Assembly: GCA_964574815.1 (NCBI GenBank)
Contig: CAZNPL010000006.1
Coordinates: forward strand, 62,001 to 126,000
From: CAZNPL01 sp964574815
Lineage (GTDB): Bacteria; Planctomycetota; Phycisphaerae; UBA1845
Length of the DNA: 64,000 nucleotides
Direction of reading: 5' to 3'
A model generated the notes under the pieces. The model was not told where the DNA came from. It saw nothing but the letters and a program-made list of their open reading frames with translations, and ran no database searches. Of this stretch, positions 52,265 through 64,000 are shown in pieces (within the stretch, counting starts at the first letter, position 1; every line of letters starts with the position of its first letter). The translations under genes were made by a program, and so were the position numbers.

Positions 52265-54232
52265 TTATGGAATAAAAGCCGGATCGCCTTTCGCACGCAG
52301 ACTCTGCTCAAGTCGGCGAGCCACCTTTGTTCCATCAACGCGCCCTCGAAGTCTGCGCATCAACAGGCCCATCGCATGTCGCCGAAGTTGGTCCAGAGAG
52401 CCGAAACGGGAACGGTCCAGCCGCTCGACGACCTGCGCCACGCACGCGGCCAATTCCTCGTCGCCAATCGGCGCATACTTGGCCAACAACTGACCCGGGC
52501 TCGTGCCGTCCGAACCGGCTTCCGTCCGCCTGGCCATCAGATCCGCCAAGACGTCGAGCACGCCCTCCCGAGCCAACCGCCCGGCCCCATGAGCTTTGAA
52601 CACCTCATAGATCTCGTCGTCCGTCACCCGTTCAGGGTCCAGACCGCGCCGGCGGAACGCCTTGAAATGTTCGCATAACACTCTGGCGACGAACGCCGGT
52701 GCAATCCTGAGATCATCCACCAACCGAAAAAAAAGGTCCGACCTCCGCGAGAGCGACAACGCCGTAACCAGATGCTCCTTCAGACCCATCGACCGGTACC
52801 GCAGCTCACGATCCCACACGTACTCCGGCAAGTTGGCGCTGATACGCTGGAGCCGCTCGGGGGTAATCGCCAAAGGCGGCAGATCCGTATCCGGATACAT
52901 GCGTTCGGCGCCCGGAAGGACACGCTCAAAGCCGGTGGTCCCGTCCTTCAGTGCTTGTCGCGTATCGCTGGGAACGCCGACCGTGGCCTCCTTCGCCCGA
53001 ATGGCAATCTCGTCCGTGGCGCAGCGCGTGTCCGCCTCGTTGCCCCAGACGAGAATCAGAGCATCCTCGTAACTCGCTTTCATCTTGCGGCGAAGCTTCT
53101 GCCAGTCCTTGCCGTCCAAAGACTCCGACGCCGTATCGGAGTGAGCCATATTCGGGAGTTGTGTGAGACAGGCAACGACACGAACGCGGTCGGAGAACTC
53201 CTTGGCAAACGTCGTCTGCTCCTGCGTCGACTCGTTCAATATCCCGGCGAATCTCCGGAGCACGACGCACTTGACACGATGCCCCTGGCTCAGTGCCGCC
53301 CGCATCGGCTGGTACCGGGTCTTGGCCACGATTCGAGTCACGTCGTCCACGTAGTGCTCAAATGTGTCCGGAGTGACCCCACGCTCATTCAAACGACCTC
53401 GGATGGCCAGCAGCGAACTCTGACGACGGGCCTCGTTGTAAACCAGTCGCGGAATCCGCCATAACTGTGGAACGCCCTTGATCTCGATGCGCGTGCCGCC
53501 CTCCACGCTCACATTGACATCCTGCCGCGCGGCCCCGTAACCCGTTCGGACGTGCCCGGTGCTGCGGCAAAGGCGGCGGATGATCTCACCGACCGCAGCC
53601 ACCTCCTCCGGGGTGCGCATGTCCGGCTCAGTGACCGGCTCGATCAAAGGCATCCCCAACCGGTCGGTCAGGTAGACCCGATCGTGCCCAATGTCGGATA
53701 CTTCCCGGCACGCGTCTTCTTCCAGCCCCAACTGCCTGATGCGAATTCTCCGCCCCCGGAAAGGGATCCAGCCGTCCACCCCCATGATGGTCGTCCTCTG
53801 AAAACCCGTTGGAATGGACCCGTCGAGGTACTGCTTCCGAGCGATGTGCAGTTCGCTGACGATGTTGAGACGAAGCAGCATCGCGACCTCGAGGGCGTAG
53901 TCGATCGCGTCATCCGCCATGAAAAACGGCGGAGTGTCGTCGAACTCGTAGGTGCATACGGTCTCGTGATGAATGCGGTAGCAGATGTTCTTACGCGTCT
54001 TCTTCTCCATCAAAGCCGTGCCGTCATACTCCCCCAACTCGGAAAGCGTGGGGCGCATGTGCCGAAGGATCTCGGCATCGAACGCATCGCTGTAGCGGCC
54101 GGCGGGGCAACGACAGAAAAGCTTTGTTTTTGTCAGTAGCTGTTGATGAACCTCCAGCCCGCTCCGCAACCCGATGGCTGCGTAATCATCGGGCGTCATT
54201 GCTTCAAAGGGCTTGAAATCAATGCTCATCAC
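52265..54232 (-). CDS. gatE: Glutamyl-tRNA(Gln) amidotransferase subunit E (archaeal type)
   Basis: 'GLRSGLEVHQQLLTKTKLFC', then 'RCP', is the GatB/GatE opening. 'GVPQLWRIPRLVYNEARRQ' and an AspRS-like GAD insertion ('FAGILNESTQEQTTFAKEFS ... WGNEADTRCATDEIAIRAKE') separate GatE from GatB, as do 'GVPSDTRQALKDGTTGFERV' and 'PGAERMYPDTDLPPL'. The tail domain binds the tRNA elbow. GatE binds Glu-tRNA(Gln) and makes Gln-tRNA(Gln) with ammonia from GatD. 655 residues, full length. GatDE is otherwise an archaeal enzyme, so its presence here is notable. Confidence 0.93.
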   Translation of the reverse strand: MMSIDFKPFEAMTPDDYAAIGLRSGLEVHQQLLTKTKLFCRCPAGRYSDAFDAEILRHMRPTLSELGEYDGTALMEKKTRKNICYRIHHETVCTYEFDDTPPFFMADDAIDYALEVAMLLRLNIVSELHIARKQYLDGSIPTGFQRTTIMGVDGWIPFRGRRIRIRQLGLEEDACREVSDIGHDRVYLTDRLGMPLIEPVTEPDMRTPEEVAAVGEIIRRLCRSTGHVRTGYGAARQDVNVSVEGGTRIEIKGVPQLWRIPRLVYNEARRQSSLLAIRGRLNERGVTPDTFEHYVDDVTRIVAKTRYQPMRAALSQGHRVKCVVLRRFAGILNESTQEQTTFAKEFSDRVRVVACLTQLPNMAHSDTASESLDGKDWQKLRRKMKASYEDALILVWGNEADTRCATDEIAIRAKEATVGVPSDTRQALKDGTTGFERVLPGAERMYPDTDLPPLAITPERLQRISANLPEYVWDRELRYRSMGLKEHLVTALSLSRRSDLFFRLVDDLRIAPAFVARVLCEHFKAFRRRGLDPERVTDDEIYEVFKAHGAGRLAREGVLDVLADLMARRTEAGSDGTSPGQLLAKYAPIGDEELAACVAQVVERLDRSRFGSLDQLRRHAMGLLMRRLRGRVDGTKVARRLEQSLRAKGDPAFIP

Positions 54233-54728
54233 GCGGTCACTCCCGCCTCACGAACCGAGTTCCGCATTTTATGGCACGCCATCCGACACGGCAAACCGCC
54301 CAGATGGAAAGGCGGGCATCCGTTCGGAGACGCCGCCTCCTACAGCTCGTCGACCTCATCGTGCGTACGCAAGCGAGGATCGGCGGCATGGCTGCGCAAA
54401 CTCGCACTCCTGGAATGGCCTTACGAACGCCCGATAACCAAGCCGCAAGTGTGGCCCGCGCTCCACGCTTCCATTGATTCATTGACGGCACCCGCATATG
54501 TGACTTGGCCGACGAATTACTGTTAATTCAGGAAAGCTCGACCTTGATATTGCGAGCAGCTTCGTGTCTACTGCTACTCGTTCTAACGGGGGCGAACGGG
54601 CTTTCTCACACCCTACTTCCAGCCCGGCTGCGGAACGACGAAAGGAGCGTCTCGTCGCTAAGCGGTCGCCCCGACGCCGGCAATCGAGCGATCCTCAAAC
54701 CACGGGCAAACCAGCAGGAGGGCAAGAA
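54233..54728. other. Divergent intergenic region gatE / HYR lipoprotein
   Basis: About 500 bases between the gatE start and the HYR lipoprotein start. The only coding candidate is the weak small ORF at 54505. No clear promoter, operator or terminator could be assigned; an AT-rich block around 54500-54560 is the likeliest promoter zone. Confidence 0.35.
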
Positions 54729-54732
54729 ATGA
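54505..54732 (+). CDS. Possible small ORF coupled to the HYR lipoprotein
   Basis: 75 codons from a TTG at 54505, with a hydrophobic segment 'LRAASCLLLLVLTGANG' at residues 16-32 and an Arg/Ser-rich end. Its stop overlaps the ATG of the next gene (ATGA at 54729-54732). The overlap and membrane-like segment make it plausible; the weak start codon, lack of ribosome binding site and lack of homology make it doubtful. Confidence 0.25.
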   Translation: MADELLLIQESSTLILRAASCLLLLVLTGANGLSHTLLPARLRNDERSVSSLSGRPDAGNRAILKPRANQQEGKK

Positions 54733-57398
54733 ACGTTAAAACCAAAAACCATCGGACCATGCGCGCGCCCTGGTGCGGATTCGCTGTAGCGCTCCTCATG
54801 TGCGTCAGCATGGTGGGCTGCACGGATTCGGGTGTCACGGACGAAAGCCTCGGCTTACAAACGTTATTGGCCGCGGCGGGGGAAAATCGTGAGCTTGAGC
54901 GGGGCGACCACGACGGTCGCAATAAACCCTATGCGATTCGCGACCGTGAGAGCGCCGGTTTAGGCGAGCTGAACCAGGTCTGGTTCGAGGCTACGGCCGG
55001 CGCGGAAGGCGACGTCCTGTCTCAGGGGGCCGGGCAGGTGCTGGAGCTCGAGTGCGTCTCCTTCGGCGATCCCGTTCAGTGCGAATGGACCGTGCAGATG
55101 CTGCTTTCAAGCATCGAACCCTTGTCATCCTGGGATGCGGGGCTGTTTGCCAAGGCAGGTGAGGAGAGTGGCCTGCAGGTTCTCGGCTTCAATTACGACT
55201 TGACGCAGTTCACAACGCCGAGCGGCGGTGAAACCTTCGGACCTCCGCCGGGCCTTCTCGTCGGAACGGCTGCGTCCACGCCCGACCCCGCGGGTGTGCT
55301 GCCCGGTACGTACATGCTGGTGCAACTCTCGCTGCGCCTGGACTTCGACGGAGTAGGTGTCGGTCAACGGTTGATCAGAACTCGGATCGGGGAGTTGGGC
55401 TGGACCGATCCGGACGGCAATCCGCCCATGATTCAATTCGGCGATAATGCGCCGGTCGAGGCCTCCCCAGGGGCGGTGCCGGCGGATCCGACCATCGTGA
55501 TTGAAGCGGTGCTCGCCGTCGAGATTTGCGACGATGGTATCGACAATGATCGGGACGATTTGATCGACTGCGACGATCCCGACTGCGACGATGCGCCGAA
55601 CTGCACGGCACCGATTCTGACGTGCCCCGACGACTTGACGGTCGAGTGTGACGGCACTGGTAACACGGCAGACTTTGGAACTTGGGTGAACTCAGAAACG
55701 GTCGAGAGCGTATGCGACAACCTCTCGGTCAGCAACGAGGTCATTGAAGTGTCCGAGGGCTGCGGGGGTACGGCAGCGGCCGAAGTCTCGTGGACCGCAA
55801 CCGATGACTGCGGAATGGACATGTGCTCGGCGACCTTTTCAACACAGGATACGACCGCACCTTCCATTTCCGACGTCGAGAACCTGACGCTCGAATGCAA
55901 TCCGGCCGCCAACCCAGGAGAAATCGATCAGTGGCTGACAGGCGTGACCGCGGACGACGTCTGCTCGCTCGTGGAAGTCACCAACGACTTCGACGCACTC
56001 TCAGATGAGTGCGGAGAAACGGGGTCGGCGACCGTAACCTGGACGGCGACCGACGATTGCGGCAACTCGGCCAACACGTCGGCTATGGTAACCGTTGAGG
56101 ACACGACGCCTCCCCTGATTTCAGGAATCGAAGACCGGACAGCCGAATGCGATGGGGCCGGGAACATCGCAGAAGTGGACGAATGGCTGGCCGCCGCTGC
56201 TGCGGAAGATGGGTGTGGCGACGCAGATCTGAGCGACGACTTCGCGGGACTGTCGGACGACTGCGGCGAAACCGGAGCAGCCACCGTCACCTGGACAGCA
56301 ATCGACGATTGCGGCAACGAGGCCACGGCGTCGGCAACCTTCACGGTAGAGGACACAACCGCGCCTTCGATTTCAGGTGTCGAGGACGTGACGGTCGAAT
56401 GCGACGGCGCTGGCAATACCGCGGATCTGGAAGCCTGGCGGGCCAGCCCAGCGGTGGCGGAGGACGCTTGCGGCGAGACAACTCTCGAAGCAGAGGTCGG
56501 CGAGTTGTCGGATGAGTGCGGCGCAACGGGCAGCGCCGAGGGCAACTGGATGGCGATGGACGATTGCGGCAATTCGTCGTCCCTGACGGCGATGTTCACG
56601 ATCGAGGATACGACGCCGCCGGAAATCACCTTGAACGGCGAGCCCGAGATGATGCTCGAGTGCGGCGTGGACAATTACGAAGAGCTCGGCGCAACGGGTT
56701 TCGACCTGTGCGACGGCGGGGAGTTTCCCGCAGAGGTAGGCGGCAACGAGGTCGATCCGAACACACCCAGCACCTATGTCGTCACCTACGTCGCAACGGA
56801 CGCCTGCGGTAACGATTCGGATGAGCTGTCGCGAACGGTCGGGGTGGTCGACACCACGCCGCCGGAAGTGATCGTCGGCGAGCTCGTCGAGTTGTGGCCT
56901 CCGAATCACAAGTATCGAATGCGCTCCCTTTCAGACTGCGCCGAGATCGCTCCAGACGCATGCTCCGGTGAGCTCGACATCAACGAAGTCGGATTCGTGA
57001 CCTCCATCTACAGCGACGAACCCGAAGACGCCCGAGGCGGCCGTAACGACGATGACAATGATGACGGAGACAAGCGAGACGATCGGGGCGACGACGGGGA
57101 CGATGACGACGGGGATGACGACGACGGCGGCGATGATGACGGGGACGATGATGACAACGGCCGTGGCGGCGACGGCCGGACGCTGGAGGACATCGTCATC
57201 CTCGACAACAGCTCCTTCCTGTTGCGTGCCGAACGCCAGGGCCGTGGCAACGGCCGCGTGTACGGCGTCACGTTCGAGGTGACCGATCCGGCCGGCAACA
57301 CCACGGAGCACATGTGCTTCTTCGGCGTGCCGCACGATCAACGCGGACTAGCCCCGATCGACGACGGCCCGGATGCCGGCTATACGGTGGTTCCGTAG
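54729..57398 (+). CDS. Large lipoprotein with five HYR-like repeats and an Asp-rich tract
   Basis: ATG 54729 follows a strong AGGAGG. Lipobox 'SMVGC' places the lipid Cys near residue 31. After a ~230-residue domain comes a calcium-binding-like 'CDDGIDNDRDDLIDCDDPDC' (residues 266-285). Five HYR/immunoglobulin-like units of 80-88 residues then cover about residues 293-710, each with 'C..LTVECDG..N', 'D.CG' and 'ATDDCGN.A....V.DTT.P'. Residues ~771-815 are almost only Asp and Gly with few Arg/Asn. A last domain ends 'DPAGNTTEHMCFFGVPH'. Likely a surface adhesin-like protein needing calcium. 889 residues, and its own terminator follows. Confidence 0.85.
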   Translation: MNVKTKNHRTMRAPWCGFAVALLMCVSMVGCTDSGVTDESLGLQTLLAAAGENRELERGDHDGRNKPYAIRDRESAGLGELNQVWFEATAGAEGDVLSQGAGQVLELECVSFGDPVQCEWTVQMLLSSIEPLSSWDAGLFAKAGEESGLQVLGFNYDLTQFTTPSGGETFGPPPGLLVGTAASTPDPAGVLPGTYMLVQLSLRLDFDGVGVGQRLIRTRIGELGWTDPDGNPPMIQFGDNAPVEASPGAVPADPTIVIEAVLAVEICDDGIDNDRDDLIDCDDPDCDDAPNCTAPILTCPDDLTVECDGTGNTADFGTWVNSETVESVCDNLSVSNEVIEVSEGCGGTAAAEVSWTATDDCGMDMCSATFSTQDTTAPSISDVENLTLECNPAANPGEIDQWLTGVTADDVCSLVEVTNDFDALSDECGETGSATVTWTATDDCGNSANTSAMVTVEDTTPPLISGIEDRTAECDGAGNIAEVDEWLAAAAAEDGCGDADLSDDFAGLSDDCGETGAATVTWTAIDDCGNEATASATFTVEDTTAPSISGVEDVTVECDGAGNTADLEAWRASPAVAEDACGETTLEAEVGELSDECGATGSAEGNWMAMDDCGNSSSLTAMFTIEDTTPPEITLNGEPEMMLECGVDNYEELGATGFDLCDGGEFPAEVGGNEVDPNTPSTYVVTYVATDACGNDSDELSRTVGVVDTTPPEVIVGELVELWPPNHKYRMRSLSDCAEIAPDACSGELDINEVGFVTSIYSDEPEDARGGRNDDDNDDGDKRDDRGDDGDDDDGDDDDGGDDDGDDDDNGRGGDGRTLEDIVILDNSSFLLRAERQGRGNGRVYGVTFEVTDPAGNTTEHMCFFGVPHDQRGLAPIDDGPDAGYTVVP

Positions 57399-57427
57399 TT
57401 GGTGGAACTGTCCCTCTGGAATCCCAG

Positions 57428-57466
57428 CCCGAGTGCGCCACAGCACCTGGCTCACTCGGGTTTTTT
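57428..57466 (+). terminator. Rho-independent terminator after the HYR lipoprotein gene
   Basis: CCCGAGTG (57428-57435) pairs with CACTCGGG (57453-57460), extended inward by GCCA/TGGC, and is followed by six T (57461-57466). It begins 29 bases after the stop codon. Confidence 0.9.
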
Positions 57467-57781
57467 GTGCGCGCCGAGACAATCGAGTGCGACGCGGTCG
57501 ACAGTCATCACCGCGGCCAAGCGCTCGCCGGGCCGGTTCGTCCATCGCGATCACACTGCCACTTACTGCTCCGCCAGCGCCCTGCGGCTTCTTGGACACC
57601 CCTGCACACAACAATACACGAGGCTGCCGGGGAGTGTACGCACTTGTACGAAAGCGTAACCAAGGGGGACACAGCGGCGCGCACGACGATACGATGTCGG
57701 CCATGACTCATCGAACATACTTGGCACGCTGCCAGCTCCGTCAAACCACTCACGTCGCCAAAGGCGAAAAGGAGGCAAAAC
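57467..57781. other. Intergenic stretch before the S9 peptidase
   Basis: 315 bases, no gene. A weak promoter-like pair TTGGAC-17-TACACG lies around 57593-57621. A ribosome site GGAGG precedes the peptidase ATG. Confidence 0.35.
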
Positions 57782-59833
57782 ATGCACGTGCTAAAACTCT
57801 CTTGCGTGCTGCTGAGCGCATGGACGTTTGGCGCCTTGGTGCTCGCCGAAGAAGTCCGCGCAGGTAAGGAGGCACCATTGATCCCGCGGGAGGTTCTGTT
57901 CGGAAATCCCGACAAGGCGAGTCTGCAGATCAGTCCCGACGGCCGACACATCAGTTATCTCGCGCCTGTAGAAAATGTCTTGAACGTCTGGGTGGCACCG
58001 ATGTCCGATCCGTCCGCGGCCAGGCCCGTGACCAACGACACCTACCGCGGTATCCGGTCGTATTTCTGGGCGTTCACCGGAAAGCACATCATCTACATTC
58101 AGGACAAAGGGGGCGACGAGAACTGGCACGTCTTCAGCGTTGATCTCGAGAACGACAAGATTCGCGACCTGACGCCCTTCGAAAACGTGCAGGCTCGCGT
58201 GGAGAAGGTAAGCCGCCACTTCCCGAACGAAATCCTTGTGGGCATCAACAACCGTAATCCGCAGCTCCACGACATCCACCGCGTCAACATCTCCACCGGG
58301 GAGATGTCGCTGGCCCAGGAGAACACCGAAGGCTTCGCGGGCTTCCTGTCCGATGATGATCTCAAAGTCTATTTCGGCATCAAAATGACTCCGGACGGCG
58401 GATCCCAACTGCATCGCCGCGCCAAAGACGGCTCCTGGACACTGTTCGCCACGATTCCACCGGAGGACACTCTGACGACCAACGCTCTCTATCTGGATAA
58501 GAGCGGAAAACGGCTTTACATGCTCGACAGCCGAGGCCGCAATACGGCCGCGCTGACGCTCGTCGATATCGACACACGTGAGGCCAGGACGCTCGCCGAA
58601 GATTCCAAGGCCGACGTCTCCGGCGTCATGGTTCATCCAACCGAGGAACACGTCCAGGCCGCGTACTCGACCTACGAGCGGCGTCAGTGGCGAGTCCTCG
58701 ATAAGTCCATCGAAAAAGACTTCAATACGCTCAGCGGCGTTGCCGACGGCGACTTTTACGTGACCAGCCGGACGCTCGACGACCGCTATTGGGCGGTGGC
58801 CTACATCATGGACGCCGGGCCGGTTCGCTACTTCCTGTACGACCGGGACACCAGGAAAGCCGAATTCCTGTTTACCAACCGCAAGGACCTGGAACAGTAC
58901 GACCTGTCGCCTATGCACCCTGCGACCCTCAAAGCGCGCGATGGACTCAATCTCGTCTGTTACTACACGCTCCCAACGTGGGCTGATGCCGATAAGGACG
59001 GGGTCCCGAGCGAGGCGCTTCCGACGGTCCTGCTGGTGCACGGCGGTCCTTGGGCCCGTGACGCGTGGGGCTTCAACCCGATGCACCAGTGGTTGGCCAA
59101 TCGCGGTTACGCCGTCCTGAGCGTCAACTACCGCGGCTCGACCGGATTCGGGAAAGCGTTTGTCAATGCTGGCAATCACGAATGGGCCGGCAAAATGCAC
59201 GACGACCTGCTCGATGCCGTCCAATGGTCAATCAGGAAAGGAATCGCCGACGAAAAACGCGTCGCCATCATGGGAGGCAGCTACGGCGGCTATGCAACGC
59301 TTGTCGGGTTGACCTTCACGCCGGACGTTTTCGCCTGCGGCGTCGACATCGTCGGACCGTCGAGTCTCGTCACCCTCCTCGAGAGCATCCCCCCCTACTG
59401 GAAACCGATGCTCGACGTGTTTACCCAGCGTGTGGGCGACCACCAGACGGAGAACGGTCGGGCCATGTTGACCGAGCGATCCCCACTCCACCGGGCGGAC
59501 AAAATCCGCAAACCTCTCTTGATCGGACAGGGTGCGAACGACCCGCGCGTGAAGCAGGCGGAATCGGATCAGATCGTGTCGGCCATGCAGAAAAAGGACA
59601 TCCCGGTGACGTACGTGCTGTTCCCGGACGAAGGGCACGGATTCGCCCGTCCGGACAATCGCAAGGCCTTCTTTGCCGTGTCAGAAGGCTTCCTGGCCCA
59701 GCATCTCGGCGGTCGGCACGAGCCGATCACTGAAGCCATCGAGGATTCCACAATGCTTGTTCCAGCAGGCGCCGACGCGGTTCCGGGGCTACCGCCGACC
59801 ATCAAGGCCCGCAGCACAGGTGAGCCGTCTTGA
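57782..59833 (+). CDS. Exported S9-family serine peptidase (prolyl oligopeptidase/acylaminoacyl-peptidase type)
   Basis: Signal peptide (residues 1-22, 'VLLSAWTFGALVLAE'). A ~380-residue seven-bladed propeller follows ('ASLQISPDGRHISYLAPVEN', 'GKHIIYIQDKGGDENWHVFS'), then the alpha/beta-hydrolase domain: 'TVLLVHGGPWARDAWG', nucleophile Ser500 in 'MGGSYGGYATLVG', Asp in 'GANDPRVKQAES' and His in 'FPDEGHGFARPDN'. 683 residues, typical of secreted dipeptidyl/acylaminoacyl peptidases that degrade peptides outside the cytoplasm. Convergent with gyrB. Confidence 0.94.
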   Translation: MHVLKLSCVLLSAWTFGALVLAEEVRAGKEAPLIPREVLFGNPDKASLQISPDGRHISYLAPVENVLNVWVAPMSDPSAARPVTNDTYRGIRSYFWAFTGKHIIYIQDKGGDENWHVFSVDLENDKIRDLTPFENVQARVEKVSRHFPNEILVGINNRNPQLHDIHRVNISTGEMSLAQENTEGFAGFLSDDDLKVYFGIKMTPDGGSQLHRRAKDGSWTLFATIPPEDTLTTNALYLDKSGKRLYMLDSRGRNTAALTLVDIDTREARTLAEDSKADVSGVMVHPTEEHVQAAYSTYERRQWRVLDKSIEKDFNTLSGVADGDFYVTSRTLDDRYWAVAYIMDAGPVRYFLYDRDTRKAEFLFTNRKDLEQYDLSPMHPATLKARDGLNLVCYYTLPTWADADKDGVPSEALPTVLLVHGGPWARDAWGFNPMHQWLANRGYAVLSVNYRGSTGFGKAFVNAGNHEWAGKMHDDLLDAVQWSIRKGIADEKRVAIMGGSYGGYATLVGLTFTPDVFACGVDIVGPSSLVTLLESIPPYWKPMLDVFTQRVGDHQTENGRAMLTERSPLHRADKIRKPLLIGQGANDPRVKQAESDQIVSAMQKKDIPVTYVLFPDEGHGFARPDNRKAFFAVSEGFLAQHLGGRHEPITEAIEDSTMLVPAGADAVPGLPPTIKARSTGEPS

Positions 59834-59857
59834 CAAATCAGGATGGCAGGTCAAATC

Positions 59858-59892
59858 AACAGGCCCGCGGTCCAATCGGCCGCGGGCCTGTT
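59858..59892. terminator. Strong hairpin between convergent S9 peptidase and gyrB
   Basis: AACAGGCCCGCGG (59858-59870) and CCGCGGGCCTGTT (59880-59892) are perfect 13-base arms with a nine-base loop, 25 bases after the peptidase stop and 34 bases from the gyrB stop. No long T-run on either side, so it may act with Rho or as a two-way transcript end. Confidence 0.6.
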
Positions 59893-59925
59893 CACTGGTC
59901 TGGAAGTGGCAAAAGCTGAGGCAAC

Positions 59926-62975
<3,050 letters not shown>

Positions 62976-62994
62976 TATATGTTCACCCGCGCCG

Positions 62995-64000
62995 TCAGGC
63001 GAGGTTGACCGGCATGACCACGTAAAGCAAAGAGTCGCCGCATCGGAAGATGCCCGGCCGGTTGGGCTCTTTGAACTCGAAAACGACAGTCTTCTCCGTC
63101 GCCGCCCGGAGCACATCCGTCAGGAACGTAGGATTAAACCCCACGGCTGTGTCGGAATGCTCATACTCCACGGGGATTTCGACGACGGCCTCACCCTGCT
63201 CGGGCGTGCGGCTCGAAATGGTCAGTTTCCCCTTTGTAAAGGCGAGCTTGACCCCCTTCGACTCCTCGTTGCTCAACAACGCGGCTCGTTTCACGGCGCT
63301 GAGCAACTCATCGGTGGCGAATTCGACCCGTTTGTCACAGTCGGTCGGAATCACCTCCTCGTAAGCCGGGAAATGCCCCTCCAGCAAAGCAGACGTAGCG
63401 CTGGCGCGCGGCGCCTGGAGCACCAGTTGGCTTGGCGTGATCTTGATCGCAACCTTCGCTTCCGGATCCGTCAACATGCGCGACAGCACGTGCATCCCTT
63501 TGACCGGAACGATCGCGCTCTGTGCCTTGGCATCGCCTCCGAGGTTCAGAGGATGCACTGCCTTGGACAAACGGCGTCCGTCGGTGGCGACCATCGTGAG
63601 CCGGTCCGGCTTGACGTCCCAAAGCACGCCGTTGATGGCATACCGCGTATTCTCGCGCGCCGCAGCAAACACGGTCCAGTCGCTTAGAAGCCGCAGATCC
63701 CGAACCGTCAGCTCGAAGTCGTGATCCCGATCAGGCTGAGGAACCGGCGGGAAATCCTCGACAGGCCGCGTAAACATTTGAAAATGGCTGTCGCCCCCTC
63801 GAATATGGCAGATGTTCTCGACGGTTTCCACGTGCAGCACGTCGTCGGTCGATTCGCGGGCGATCTGCGCCAGTTTGTCCGCCGGAACCACGGTCGAGCC
63901 CCCCTCGTCAACCTGTACTTGGGCGACGCTGCATCGGACGCTGACTTCCAGGTCCGTCGCGGAAAGAAAAACAACATCTTCCTGAGCTTCGACCAAGGCG
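62995..64000 (-). CDS. dnaN: DNA polymerase III beta sliding clamp, 5' end outside window
   Basis: 333+ residues reach the right edge with the frame open; about 40 N-terminal residues are missing. 'FLSATDLEVSVRCSVAQVQV', 'ARENTRYAINGVLWDV', 'LTMVATDGRRLSKAV', 'SQLVLQAPRASATSALLEGHFPAYEEVIP' in segments, and the end 'LLYVVMPVNLA' (clamp C-terminus 'YV.MPM.L') are diagnostic. The clamp tethers DNA polymerases. Followed by DUF721 and gyrB; recF is not between them. Nineteen bases separate it from DUF721. Confidence 0.96.
   Translation of the reverse strand, partial: ALVEAQEDVVFLSATDLEVSVRCSVAQVQVDEGGSTVVPADKLAQIARESTDDVLHVETVENICHIRGGDSHFQMFTRPVEDFPPVPQPDRDHDFELTVRDLRLLSDWTVFAAARENTRYAINGVLWDVKPDRLTMVATDGRRLSKAVHPLNLGGDAKAQSAIVPVKGMHVLSRMLTDPEAKVAIKITPSQLVLQAPRASATSALLEGHFPAYEEVIPTDCDKRVEFATDELLSAVKRAALLSNEESKGVKLAFTKGKLTISSRTPEQGEAVVEIPVEYEHSDTAVGFNPTFLTDVLRAATEKTVVFEFKEPNRPGIFRCGDSLLYVVMPVNLA

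Noticed and set aside
57722..57734. TGGCA-cgc-TGCCA near the S9 peptidase start
   Set aside because: Five-base arms only; expected by chance at this base composition.

Overview
The window is a GC-rich bacterial chromosome segment, most likely from an uncultured member of the Planctomycetota. This is inferred from the gene repertoire, not from a marker tree. The supporting genes are a prepilin-like protein with an H-x9-D-G-like C-terminal motif, secreted proteins with IPTL/PEP-CTERM-like tails, an ECF sigma factor of the large planctomycete type fused in operon to a Ser/Thr kinase with a multi-membrane tail, HYR-like repeat lipoproteins, and many small operons on both strands. The right edge carries dnaN, a DUF721 gene and gyrB, so the window probably ends near the replication origin. 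I see no transposase, prophage, CRISPR array or rRNA. One tRNA gene, tRNA-Leu(GAG), is present.

Layout. 1-5 kb: a partial CBM9-like protein, a pseudopilin, a TlpA-like thioredoxin/TPR protein, a PmtA-like methyltransferase and tRNA-Leu. 5.3-7.5 kb: a three-gene overlapping operon encoding two proteins with the same C-terminal sorting-like tail (one a six-bladed YWTD propeller) and a DUF3179 protein whose frame is interrupted by a TGA. The TGA sits at the usual Cys position and is followed by a good bacterial SECIS-like hairpin, so this is a probable selenoprotein. 7.5-14.5 kb: BipA/TypA, lipoproteins, a hydrolase and an ABC exporter. 14.5-18.6 kb: a leftward nitrogen-related cluster (asnB, an EIIA-Ntr-like protein, a nitrilase-family amidohydrolase, DUF309). 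Ahead of asnB are a promoter, a leaderless 26-codon ORF with five Asn codons in a row of alternate positions, an antiterminator and a Rho-independent terminator. Together these form a complete asparagine-sensing transcription attenuator.

18.8-30.5 kb: a phosphodiesterase-family protein, a VKOR-DsbA fusion, a sugar-binding lipoprotein, a CdsZ-like zinc-ribbon protein, a structured non-coding stretch with a leftward terminator, two related small lipoproteins, an aldehyde dehydrogenase, a methyltransferase, SixA, a cyclophilin-like protein and a PEBP-family lipoprotein. 30.6-36.6 kb: ECF sigma/kinase operon, an LTxxQ-rich lipoprotein, a 32-residue peptide behind a palindrome, and a zinc-ribbon membrane protein. 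36.8-48.5 kb: rarD-pilT, a CgeB-like glycosyltransferase with a C-methyltransferase-like partner, and a leftward operon of a major facilitator transporter with two adjacent dynamin-like GTPases.

48.6-54.2 kb: a tail-fibre-like repeat protein flanked by a hydrolase gene and a decayed partial copy of that hydrolase, then gatE-gatD, the archaeal-type glutamyl-tRNA(Gln) amidotransferase. 54.5-64 kb: an HYR-repeat lipoprotein with its own terminator, an S9 peptidase, and gyrB/DUF721/dnaN. The two amide-metabolism loci (Asn-attenuated asnB and GatDE) and the probable selenoprotein are the most unusual contents.
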